A DNA stretch of 60,000 nt from Adiantum capillus-veneris (Eukaryota; Streptophyta; Polypodiopsida; Polypodiales; Pteridaceae): the NCBI GenBank assembly GCA_014529385.2, contig CM043971.1, positions 29,097,709 through 29,157,708 of the forward strand. Direction: 5' to 3'. Of the stretch, positions 11,825 through 21,229 are shown piece after piece. The notes beneath the pieces were generated by a model, which had not been told where the DNA came from, did not search any database, and saw only the letters and a list, made by a program, of their open reading frames with translations. The translations under genes were made by a program, and so were the position numbers. The stretch's first letter is position 1. Each line of letters starts with the position of its first letter.

Positions 11825-12775
11825 CTAGTTTGCTAGTTGGTCTTGGTTGTTGAATGCTTGCGGTTGGGTGGAATGTGAGGTAGCATCATACTCATCTAAA
11901 AAAGGATTCGTTGACTTGCTTGGGGTGTAGGTGGCTCTTGTCACTTCTTCAGGGGCATATGCTGATGCCCCTGGATCTGTTGCCCTTTCTACCTCTTCTG
12001 GAAGAATACGTTGGTATTCTCGCCCGTATCTATCAACAAAAACTATACCCTTCCCCGTAGCAGTTTCATAAGAGAATAAGTAAAGAACCTTGTCTTTGCT
12101 TAATTCGTTTACATATGGTTCTTTGCTGCAAAAGTAAGAGACTATACCCTCACTCTCATGTTTGTAGATTCCCACGTTCTCGTTATAAGTTGGAACCCTG
12201 GTTGTTTTCTTATCATACATAAAAATAGCTCCGGGCCGATCAATGTTTGGTGGCGGTTCTTGAGTTTCTGAAAGCATTTTCCCTTTCCCCACGTTATCTC
12301 TATATCTGTTGTAATCTTCAGGGTTACTAACTATTAGATAGTGGTTCCCCTTTTCATCTCAGAATCTATCTCCATCATCATATACTCGGATTATCTCCAA
12401 TCTTTGAGCTGGTCTCTCTTCGATACAAATGCACTTGCGTCCTCGATAGTCAGAATAGACTAGGGCTCCCCTCGAGTTTTTTCCCTCTAAGAAGATCACA
12501 GTGAGCTTGGAATCATTCAAAGGATTTCGGGAGGTGCTTCCTCCTCGCATAGGTCCATCATAGGTGAAACCTCCTGGCTGCTAACTACCCATCATGAAGA
12601 ACGATTTGTCTGACGAAGTGTCAGTATCACTACCTTCCTCAATAATCGGTGCTAGCGGATCTAGCCTTGCCTGAGTTACACTCTCTTCGGTGGACACTAA
12701 GCTACCTTGGTCACCTGCCACCTTCTGGTCTCTAACAATGTATCTTCCTGATCTTAAATTCATCAAACTTATCAA
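11825..12775 (-). pseudogene. E1 gag amino-terminal region
   Basis: It begins MISLMNLRSGRYIV; an LRSGR motif near the gag start is common in Tat/Athila-type gypsy elements. It continues in one frame through a TAG (12,581-12,583) and a TGA (12,359-12,361). A conserved domain shared with E3 follows: PPPNIDRPG, then IYKHESEG, then ELSKDKVLYLFSYE, then FVDRYGREYQRI. I do not recognise this domain outside these two elements. More stops follow toward 11,750. The first methionine at 12,775 or the one at 12,760 could be the start; LRSGR favours the second. Confidence 0.7.
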
Positions 12776-14471
12776 TGCAATTTATCACAAATCCAACCAC
12801 TCACCTGGCAAAGGGTCAATTTCTGCACAACTTCTTGCTTTGTTGCTGAATATACCTATACACAAGCGTTTTAATTTTGGCAATCGAGTCAAAGCATTTA
12901 TCTGCTAGAGGTTATCTTAGTAATGATTGGTATAACTGAAGAGTTAATCTCAACCACTACTGTATTTTATACAGCTGATGTTCTGGATTAGGTCTGCTAA
13001 TCTGAAACTGTACTACCCTCAGGTGTTGGTCAATTTACGCTAAAAAGTATGAACTCAGTCTTTGCTTCGTCAAATGGGCAAACAAGGTCCAAATTCACTT
13101 CTGAAAGAAGTTCTGGAACCCTTAAGCCAAATAGAATCTCACTGTCTATGCTAGGTCAAATTTTCTTTGCAGTATGCCTCAATAGACATCCTACGTGTAA
13201 GATGTCTCCTGCTGTGTTTTGCCTGGATTTTTGCACTGTGGTTTCCCCTTGTTGTGTTGAGCTTAGAGCTGCTTTTACTTTTTGGTTTGGACACCTATTA
13301 GCTGGTCAATGAGTCAGAAATCTGTTCCGACAACCTGTTGCTAAAATTGATCAATCTAATCAACTCCAATTTGGACCAAAATTGACTAGGAGGCTTGCCT
13401 TAGGCTATACAACACCTAGCTATGCTTCAATTTCTTGCTTTAGACCTCCTATGCATAGGATGTCTTTTTCATCAGAATGGCTTCAAACTCAAAGCCCAGG
13501 CTCCCCTTGAGTTGTTGATCACTTTGGTATACTCAAAATTGGGTTTGGAGTCCAAATCACTCAGAAGACATCCTACGCGTAGGATGTCTTTTTGGCCTGT
13601 TTGACCCCAGACTTGTCCCACAGCTTCCCCTTGATGTCAGTAACCCAGTGGTATGCTTAGATTTTGGTTTGGATTTCAAAAGTCCCAAATTTCAGCTGGT
13701 CTTGCCTTTTTTAGTCAAAAGTGCTAAAGTCCGCTTTGAACCCAATTTTCTCACCCAAATGAGGTGAAACCCCTTTCAATCACTCAATATATCATGCAAG
13801 ACATGCTCATGCAGCCATCTTATGGTTTTCGTCTCAAAATAATGTTTTGGCACTATTTGGGTAGGATGTCTGGCAATTTCAGTCTATCTGGCCTTATCCT
13901 GTCAAGATATGGTCAAATTTCCACTTTCCAGTTGAAATTGGGGTAAACCCTACCTTCTGAACACACTGATCGACTCAAAATCCCAAAATTCCTCCCAGAT
14001 TAGCCTGTAGAAATCCTACGTGTAGGATGTCTCCTTGCTTGAAATTAATTTTTTTTCTGACAGAAATGCTTCTGATGCTCTGTAGATCTATCAGAAACAC
14101 TCACAGTAACTTTTGGACTTCAATTAGGCTTTCAAACACACTTTTGCGTCTTTTTGCGTCTGTTACAAACTTATGATGACTTTACCAAGCAAGTGTACAT
14201 GCATGAAATGCTCTAGATCCTGAATCATGATGTCCTACTTACTCTACTCCTACTTATCATGTGAAATGGTGTTAATGGTGTTTTTTGTTGCTTTTTGGTC
14301 TCTCCGGACTCTCAAGCTCTCCTCTCACCACTTCTACCACTCCAACTCCTCCTCTAGAACTCGACTACTTCCTAAAACTACCTTGGTCTACCTAATCTAC
14401 CTAAGTCGACGGATCTAGGCCAGGCACACGCTTCCAAGACTCCCTCTAAGACCTAGAGAGTCCTCCACCCT
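12776..14471 (-). other. E1 leader with palindromic repeat array
   Basis: This untranslated leader lies between the E1 PBS and gag. It contains near-copies of a 24-bp palindrome with core CATCCTACGCGTAGGATG at 13,184-13,207, 13,442-13,465, 13,566-13,589 (perfect) and 14,009-14,032, and a half copy at 13,861-13,871. The sequence between copies also recurs, for example CCCCTTG after the palindrome and ATTTTGGTTTGGA further on, so this is a degenerate tandem array. A half copy (ACGTAGGATGTC) also lies in the E1 LTR at 40,981-40,992. No reading frame is convincing here. Confidence 0.75.
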
Positions 14472-14476
14472 CTGAT

Positions 14477-15546
14477 TGTTAGCGGGTACGCCGTGACGGA
14501 CGATGGAGCACAGCGAGAACACAGACCAACAAACTGTCAATCCGAGGACGTAGCTGGCCCGACTAGGGCATGGAGGCAATCTTTGGGTTGTCAACCCTGA
14601 GCTAGACATGAACAACACTCTACAGTCACTAATCCTACCACAACACTACCATAAAGCAAAGAAACAGACAACGCATCCTATGAAACACTACAAGCTCGAA
14701 ACAGTCTCAAATCATATCGGAATGACTCGAAATCGGAGGGTAAGACTCACAAGGACATATCCTATGTGGCCAAACACCTAAACCCTGAAAACCATAACTG
14801 TAAGACCTCTAATCGTTGTCGCGATAGACTCAAAACAACAATTTCCAAAGTGTCAGGAACTAATCTACGAATACATCAACACGAAGAGCTTCTCGCCCTG
14901 ATTCTAACGACTACTCGATCATTCAAAACGGATGTCATTTGAGGTACTTACGACCAAATATAGCTCGTAGCAGGCGGGCTCGCGATGTGGTCCTCGTCTT
15001 GCATTGCTTGCGTCGACGCGGAGAGCTCCTCGATGCTAACACGCTCCTAGTCTCATATCTGCAATGTGATTAGTGTGCGCGACGGTGTGTGTGCGTGAAG
15101 CTCACTACTGTGTGCTGCAGAACCCACGACTGTATATTAATTGAGATAACGTAATGTCTTCTTTACAAAGCCTTAGGTTTCAGCTTATATACAAAGCCTT
15201 CAAACCTAATGTCCGGCCAAATGACCTGAATTGTCCCTAGGCTTCTACAGAGCTTAATTACAAGAAACTGAGTTGGCTTTACTCATTATACAAGCATCTG
15301 TGGCCAAAATACAAGTGCCGACTTAAAATATGAGGTTCCTGTAAACATTACAAAAGTGGCTGTAATGGCTCAAAATAATAATAACGAGATATTCGATGAC
15401 GTCCATGAACTCGTATCTTCATGTTGCAGCATCCATCTTCATCTTCATTACTTCATCACCATCTTCATGTGGAATCTTTACAGAATCTTTGAGGAATCTT
15501 AATGGAATCTTTATGAAAACGTTGTTGAAAGGACGTCCTTTCAACA
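14477..15546 (-). repeat. E3 3' LTR
   Basis: The 1,070-bp LTR has a minus-strand TATA-like box (GTATATAAG, 15,184-15,193). It carries half of the leader palindrome (CGCGATAGACTCA at 14,821-14,833). The last 24 bp (15,523-15,546) form a perfect palindrome with core GAAAGGACGTCCTTTC. Compared with the 5' LTR it has about 31 bp and 17 bp more, and scattered substitutions. Confidence 0.92.
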
Positions 15547-15856
15547 CTCTCCCCCTCTGAATTCTTGTCGTCCCCGACAAGACCCTATGTCTTTGCTGGC
15601 CTTGACGAGTTCTTGATGTCTTGGTGTTGGTTGCAGTTGTTGTGGCAGCCTCTTCTGCAGTTGGTTGCTTTGCGTGATATTAAAGCTGCCTGGAAGTTGT
15701 ACCTGTAGTGTATCTGAATCCTGGAACTCTCCCCCTCCGGTTGGTTGTTGTATCTTGAATTGCATGAGGTTGTATCGACTTGTTGGTGCAGCAGGTCGTT
15801 GTCATTGTAGCTCTAGTATTTGCTTTTCCTTCGGTTGTTATCTGGCAGTTGTACCT
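15547..15856 (-). other. E3 polypurine tract and 3' end of interior
   Basis: The minus strand carries CAGAGGGGGAGAG (15,547-15,559) adjoining the 3' LTR. A second, similar purine block lies at 15,731-15,743 (GGAGGGGGAGAGTT). The E2 target duplication TACCT (15,852-15,856) ends this stretch. No gene is seen. Confidence 0.75.
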
Positions 15857-16107
15857 TGTGCGCTCCTTGCCGCACTGTCGAAGCAAAGGACTTGCCAATA
15901 CACCGTGTGCGAGCCACAGACGGCTCCAAGCACACAACAAGCCTAAACTAGCAAGCTCAAGAAAACAAAGGGTGTGTCACTCACCGCTCTACGCTCGCCT
16001 TCGTGGTGGATTCCTCGCCGCGATGAAGAAGAAGCTGCAGACGTGCCGTGCTCAACCGCTTCGCCGCCGTCGTGCCTTCGTAATGCTCGATCGCACACAC
16101 ACTCTCC

Positions 16108-16141
<34 letters not shown>

Positions 16142-16437
16142 AGGAGGTGAAGAAGAAGAAGAAGATGGAGATGGAGCAAGAGCACTCTTCAATTGCACAA
16201 ATGAGAGAATGAGTAAAAATTAGGTTTAGTTGGCTTTTATAGGAGCTCACCCCATTCACACTTGGGCGCCCATGCTTAACCAACTAATCCCTTGAATGTC
16301 CAAGTTAAAGTGCGCCTCTCATCGGCGATCACTCTACCTTTCCCTATTGGTCCGACAAGCCCGGTACCTGACTCTACCAAATACATAATACGCGTCCATC
16401 GTAGGTGATGGGTGTCCGTGTGCCGTGAGGGTTAACA
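15857..16437 (-). repeat. E2 3' LTR
   Basis: The 581-bp LTR (minus-strand ends TGTTAACC...GCGCACA) has a minus-strand TATA box CTATAAAAG near 16,233-16,242 and a CT/CA microsatellite near 16,106-16,141. The minus-strand tract AGGAAGGGGGGCA (16,438-16,450) adjoins it as the polypurine primer. Confidence 0.93.
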
Positions 16438-17788
16438 TGCCCCCCTTCCTGATGTAGATTCCGTCCTCGGAAGCTATTGAGTTGAAGCTGGTTCGTCGAG
16501 GTGGAAGAGAATTTGAGATGAATGTCCTTAGCCTTCTTCAGTCACTGCAAAATCAAACAACATTGGCACAGTAATTGCATTCTCTTAAAAAGCATATGCA
16601 GTTTTAGGTAGACACATTGATTGGTCAAAGAATTTCAAACAATTTGTTAGCAATGAACATTAAATTGCAATGTAATCAAATGCATAAACAGATGTAAAGG
16701 CAAAATATTAAACAAGTCTGGGGTCGCTAATTTGACGGTCGAAAAGCACTAGAGATCGAATATTAATACCATGGGTAAGCTTCTTAATTTTCTGTGGTCA
16801 ATTAAGTTGTTTAATCGCGAGAGCCAAGTATTCATGTTCAAGGGCTGACTAGAGGCTATATCTAGAAAACCTTGTAGTTAAGCTACCATAAAAGGAATTT
16901 CTCATGAAATCATCGCCTGACTGATTACTTTTTCTTTGACCCCCCAAGGTCTTTTCACAGTGATTCAATTATGATGTGTGTGCTTATTTTGTATGCCTTG
17001 GGTTTTTTGCTTCTCAAGGAAAAGCGCCCACACTGGGAACCTCTAGGGCTCTAGTACCATAGGCAATACATGTGAGTGAAGTACCAAATCAAGCTGAGAT
17101 TTCTCTTCCAGCTTAAAATTTTACATTGTGGCACTTTGATTTTTTGTTTGTTCATTTTCAGCATTTTAATTTTGTAACTTTGGGAGGTCATATAACACTG
17201 TTACATTCCCCAGGCTCATCACATTAGTAAACTCCCTTTATAATACTTACGCTAAAGGTCAATAGGGTTAAGCCCACTAGAAAGCCCTAGTACATTTCAT
17301 ACAATGCTGCCTAAATCGGATTAAGAACCTAAGTAACCATTGTTTATTAGGAAGGCATTCCCCATGGTATTAAGAGAAGATTTCTAATACCTAGCTTGGT
17401 CAAACTAGCTTAGTCGGACTGCTTGATTTTTACCTCTAAACAAGTGATTATGACAAAAGATTGATTGCATTGAATTAAATGTTGGATACTAAGCCAATGC
17501 GCTGAATAGTATGCTACCAATCACAATCAAAGCAGACAAACATGGATGCAAAAAAGATAAGGGCAATGCTAATGGACAAGAAACACCTGTTTGTGTTGAT
17601 GGTCGCGCTTGATTTGAAGGTTCCATGAAGATCCAAATCCTATCAATAGCAATACGCTCCTGTACACACTAGGAAACACAAACAATACCTCTAGGAGGCA
17701 CATCAGTGGGAAAAATTAAAACTCCTAAAAAACAAACTCAAAACACAATCTAGACCCCTAACCTACCTATCTGTCACCCCTTTTAGAA
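16438..17788 (-). other. E2 3' untranslated region
   Basis: About 1.35 kb between the 143-codon frame and the 3' LTR. It is AT-rich with many stops in every frame. Apart from the polypurine tract I see nothing recognisable. Confidence 0.6.
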
Positions 17789-18220
17789 TCAAGGAAAGAG
17801 GATATTGTATAAACCGGGTGGCCACCCTAAGGCTAGGCCTCTATCCTCATCATCTAGATAAATAAAATCGTTGTCCGTGAGGCCATAGTCTTCCTCGGTC
17901 TCTATTAGTTCCTCTTCATCATCCTCTTGTGCAAGCATGCTAATCAAGAACCTCGTGATGCATGGATACTCATCTTGTGCAAAAGAATAAGCATGTGCCA
18001 TTGGAGACACATTCGCCACTGGGTAGGGATCACTAGTTAGCCATAGACGTATCAGCCATTCTAACTCCTCAAAATTTCTCTCACATGCAAGGCTCTCTAT
18101 CAAATCCCATTCGCAAGAAAGTATAGGGTAGCATACGTAGAACACTTGTTGAAAAGACAAGGGGTACCTTTCATCAAAAATAGAAGTGCATGCCTCTGGT
18201 GAAGTAGCCATTTCTGACAA
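17789..18220 (-). CDS. E2 accessory ORF: 143-aa acidic protein, function unknown
   Basis: An intact 143-codon frame lies downstream of pol on the coding strand. It starts MSEMATSPEACTSIFDERYP. An aromatic, hydrophobic part follows (QQVFYVCYPILSCEWDLIESL, then EELEWLIRLWLTSD). It ends in an acidic tail (QEDDEEELIETEEDYGLTDN, then GWPPGLYNILFP). There is no signal peptide and no clear membrane helix. I do not recognise it. A TATA-like box lies about 165 bp upstream on the same strand, so it may have its own transcript, as accessory frames of some large plant gypsy elements do. The frame stays open while gag-pol nearby is broken, which makes chance less likely but does not prove a protein. Confidence 0.5.
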   Translation of the reverse strand: MSEMATSPEACTSIFDERYPLSFQQVFYVCYPILSCEWDLIESLACERNFEELEWLIRLWLTSDPYPVANVSPMAHAYSFAQDEYPCITRFLISMLAQEDDEEELIETEEDYGLTDNDFIYLDDEDRGLALGWPPGLYNILFP

Positions 18221-18299
18221 GACAGATAGATTTGGTTAGGCCTTTAAAACATAAGAGTTGTTTTTGTGTGTTGCTTGAATTGACACGGTGAATTTGGAC

Positions 18300-18493
18300 T
18301 TATATGTAAGATCTGATAGGGTGCTCTCTCATTGCTAGGCGCTCTTGCTCTTTACTATTTTTGTTTTTTTGTGAGTATAAGGCTATATATATACATTCCC
18401 TAAGATCGGAGATTAAGAGGTCAGGGAAAAAGGTTGAGAGGGAAGCAAGTGAATGATGGATGTCCACAAACACTCCCCCCTTCCTTGGGTAGA
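18300..18493 (-). promoter_or_regulatory. TATA-like box upstream of the E2 accessory ORF
   Basis: The minus strand reads GTATATATATAG at 18,394-18,383, in a spacer between the end of the W-repeat frame and the ATG at 18,220. The distance of about 165 bp suits a short 5' leader. A 77-codon frame across this spacer looks accidental. Confidence 0.4.
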
Positions 18494-19561
18494 TCATACC
18501 GTTTGAAATGAGCTTGTCACCCTTTGAAACCAATTGTTCCAGTTGGTAATAGGTGAGGATTTTTGCCAGTAGTTTTCTATTACCCTAGATGCCTTGTCAA
18601 GTTGCAAGGTTGGTAAGGTACTCTCCCAGGATTTTATTTGCAACGTTGTTGTAGGTGGTGAACTTACCCCGGGAGGTGCAAACTCTTTCGTGCTTGGATG
18701 GATATGTACAATGGTAGGTGGAGGTTGTGTCGAAGCTTCTATTTGCGTATAGGAACTACATGAAGAGCAAGAAGCTTCATTTGATTTCCCTGTTCCTGAG
18801 CTAGGTGGGACAAATCGTTCTTTCTTTGGTACCCAAACTAGCTCTAGAACGGGTGTGTAACATTCCATGATTTTTTCCTTTCCGCGATTTTCAATTTGTT
18901 TTGGAGCCACAGGATTGGGTTTACATGGGCCAGGTGACAGGTAAGAGCACAATCTACGTTTTGGCACCCAGATTTGATCATTTCCTTGATAGTAGCCTTG
19001 GGCTTCCAATAGTCGTTTAGGGATCCATCGCAACATTTTCTTACTTTTCTTGGAGCGAGTGGTACGTTTCTTACAAGGCTTCTGTTTTTTAGCACTAGCT
19101 ATGGTCACTAAAGAAGCTTTAGGGACCCACTTGTATGTTTTCTCTGTTATATTAGGATGGTTCTTGTGTGTCTCAAGCTTTCTTTCAACTACATTAGTTG
19201 AAGCTCTAGAGAGTTGGGCTATGGGGACGTATGGTTCAACCTCCTGGACATGCAATGGCTTGGGTTTTATTTCCTTGGGCAATATCTCAGGGACTATGGC
19301 TTGAGTGGTAGGGCTAAGAGTTGGTTTTTGCGTTGTAACACCCCCAGTCCCCCAATCAATAGTGCATTTGGTGGCTATCATCCACGTGCGGCCTAGGTTT
19401 ATATTACCCTCCATAGTTCCAGTAGGCATGACCAAAAAGTCTTGAGCTACCACCCCATTGTCATAACTGACAGAAGTGTGCCAGATTCCAAAAACCGCAG
19501 TTTTTTTCTTGTTGACACCCTTGACTTGGATAATACTCTCAGATAGAGGTGGCTTCCCTAA
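18494..19561 (-). CDS. E2 end of second protease-like domain and W-repeat region
   Basis: This frame follows the integrase frame directly, separated by one TAG (19,562-19,564). It carries the last part of a retropepsin-like fold (VVAQDFLVMPTG, then INLGRTWMIA; the LGR is typical). About 250 residues with a repeated motif follow: YKWVPKASL, then LRWIPKRLLEAQGYYQGNDQ plus IWVPKRRL, then LVWVPKKERF. E3 has the same motif in several copies. Basic stretches (KKRTTRSKKSKKML) suggest nucleic-acid binding or nuclear targeting, which is inference. I know no named family for the repeat. It ends near a Ser/Pro-rich tail. Confidence 0.6.
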   Translation of the reverse strand, partial: LGKPPLSESIIQVKGVNKKKTAVFGIWHTSVSYDNGVVAQDFLVMPTGTMEGNINLGRTWMIATKCTIDWGTGGVTTQKPTLSPTTQAIVPEILPKEIKPKPLHVQEVEPYVPIAQLSRASTNVVERKLETHKNHPNITEKTYKWVPKASLVTIASAKKQKPCKKRTTRSKKSKKMLRWIPKRLLEAQGYYQGNDQIWVPKRRLCSYLSPGPCKPNPVAPKQIENRGKEKIMECYTPVLELVWVPKKERFVPPSSGTGKSNEASCSSCSSYTQIEASTQPPPTIVHIHPSTKEFAPPGVSSPPTTTLQIKSWESTLPTLQLDKASRVIENYWQKSSPITNWNNWFQRVTSSFQTV

Positions 19562-21229
19562 CTAACACCACACCCCATAGGATAGCAGATTGTATTTAGC
19601 ACCCGTGTCCAATAAGGCGTTATATAGCACTTTTCCATAGGCACTATTTAACTCAATGGGGTATCGTAGAGGTGTGTCAGAGTCCAACCCATCCTCTTCG
19701 ATTTCCACGTGGAATGCATTTGTGACCCCAAGGTTAGCCTCTCGTTTTTGTCTTATACGTTGTTGTCGCTCCTTAGCCTCAGCTTGAGCTTGTATCTTGT
19801 TTAACTCGGTTTGTGCTTTGGCGGCCTTCTTTTGATGAATGGCCCGTAGTTCTTCTTGGCTTAAAGGATCATAATATCTTTTGAATTTACTCCCATTGAG
19901 GAATCCAATGGTTTCAACTCCATCAAGAGTTTCCACACGAAGGGTACCTTGTGGGGTAATTTCACATACTCTATATGGTCCTTTACCAGCATATTTCAAC
20001 TTTTTCTTCTCTTTACGTACTCCATACATAAGGACTTTATCACCAACTTTGATATCCTTGTCCTTCACATGGCGATCAAACCACTTCTTTCTCCTATCCT
20101 TTTCCACAAGAGCATTTTGCACAGCCAACTGTCTCTCTTCGTCTAGTTTTTCTAAGATAAACAAACGCTCGGTTAAGGGGTTACCATTCCATCCTTCTTG
20201 CGAAGCTACCCTAAGACTAGGAATGACAAACTCCCAAGGCATAACCGCTTCTTGGCCGTATACCATTTTGAATGGCGTACAATTAATAGCCACTTTATAA
20301 GCAGTACGATAAGCCCATAGAGCAGATGTCAACTTCAAATCCCAATCAGTGCGATGAGCTTCTACCGTCTTGGTTAAAATAGAGATTAGAGTCTTGTTGG
20401 TGCTCTCGGCTTGTCCATTAGCTTGCGGGTAATAAGGTGTAGACTTATGGTGGGATATCATAAAGGTCTTGGTAAGCTCTCTTATTACCTCATTTATAAA
20501 ATGGGTACCATTATCACTAACAATTTCAAAAGGGCAACCAAATCTTGTGATAATGTTCTCAAAAAGAAACTTAGCTGTTGTCCTCGCGTCAGCTTTTTGT
20601 GAAGCCTTAGCTTCAGCCCACTTTGTTACATAGTCCGTAGCAACTAGAATATATCGAGATTGAGTGTTGCGAGCTGCGGGACTAATTGGACCTACAAAGT
20701 CTAAGCCCCATTTTTCAAATGGTTGGGTTACTTTAATAGGATGTAAGGGCATTCTGTCCTTGCGCTGTGTGGTCTTGTAACGTTGGCACTCATCACACCC
20801 TTTTGTAAAAAGTGATGCATCCTTAAATAAAGTTGGCCACCAATAGCCTGATTGCAGCACCTTTCTAGCAGTCAGGTCCCCTGAAAAATGTCCTCCTGCT
20901 ATGCCCATATGTGCTTCTTGCAAGATATACAAATATTCATCCTCGCGGGCACAACGCCTAAGAATATCGTCCTTGCCTAATCTATACAGGGTTCCGGCAA
21001 TCAAACAATAGGGTTCACATTCTTTTACTAGCCTTCGAGCGATATCCTTACGAAGTTCCTTGGGTGGAAAACCATTAACTAAAAAGTTAACAATGTTCTC
21101 ACTCCATTCAGGCATAGTCTCAACTATGAATAGGGAAGTATCGGGTAATTCATCATCAACTCCTGTAGGGGCTTCACCATTGGGTATGCGAGACAAATGA
21201 TCAGCCATGACGTGCCACATAAAATACAA
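19562..21229 (-). CDS. E2 integrase plus start of a second retropepsin-like domain
   Basis: The frame opens inside the remaining RNase H/linker (MADHLSRIPNGEAPTGVDDE). Integrase follows: zinc-binding HMGIAGGHFSGD and KGCDECQ, then the DDE core (WGLDFVGPIS; VSDNGTHFINEV; YYPQANGQAEST), then PFKMVYGQEAVMPWE and the carboxy domain (VKDKDIKVGDKVLMYGVRK, then GPYRVCEI). All three catalytic acids are present, so this domain looks intact. After it comes NAFHVEIEEDGLDSD, and then ALLDTGAKYNLLSYGVWC, an aspartic-protease motif with intact DTG (19,601-19,609), cut by TAG. A protease motif after integrase is unusual for gypsy pol. Confidence 0.88.
   Translation of the reverse strand: MYFMWHVMADHLSRIPNGEAPTGVDDELPDTSLFIVETMPEWSENIVNFLVNGFPPKELRKDIARRLVKECEPYCLIAGTLYRLGKDDILRRCAREDEYLYILQEAHMGIAGGHFSGDLTARKVLQSGYWWPTLFKDASLFTKGCDECQRYKTTQRKDRMPLHPIKVTQPFEKWGLDFVGPISPAARNTQSRYILVATDYVTKWAEAKASQKADARTTAKFLFENIITRFGCPFEIVSDNGTHFINEVIRELTKTFMISHHKSTPYYPQANGQAESTNKTLISILTKTVEAHRTDWDLKLTSALWAYRTAYKVAINCTPFKMVYGQEAVMPWEFVIPSLRVASQEGWNGNPLTERLFILEKLDEERQLAVQNALVEKDRRKKWFDRHVKDKDIKVGDKVLMYGVRKEKKKLKYAGKGPYRVCEITPQGTLRVETLDGVETIGFLNGSKFKRYYDPLSQEELRAIHQKKAAKAQTELNKIQAQAEAKERQQRIRQKREANLGVTNAFHVEIEEDGLDSDTPLRYPIELNSAYGKVLYNALLDTGAKYNLLSYGVWC

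Noticed and set aside
18300-18533. 77-codon frame between the W-repeat region and the accessory ORF
   Set aside because: It runs across the TATA-like spacer, overlaps the end of another frame and shows no conserved feature.
19562-19564. TAG between integrase and the accessory region as programmed read-through
   Set aside because: No read-through context can be judged from one copy, and other stops nearby look like ordinary mutations. E3 has a sense codon at the matching place.
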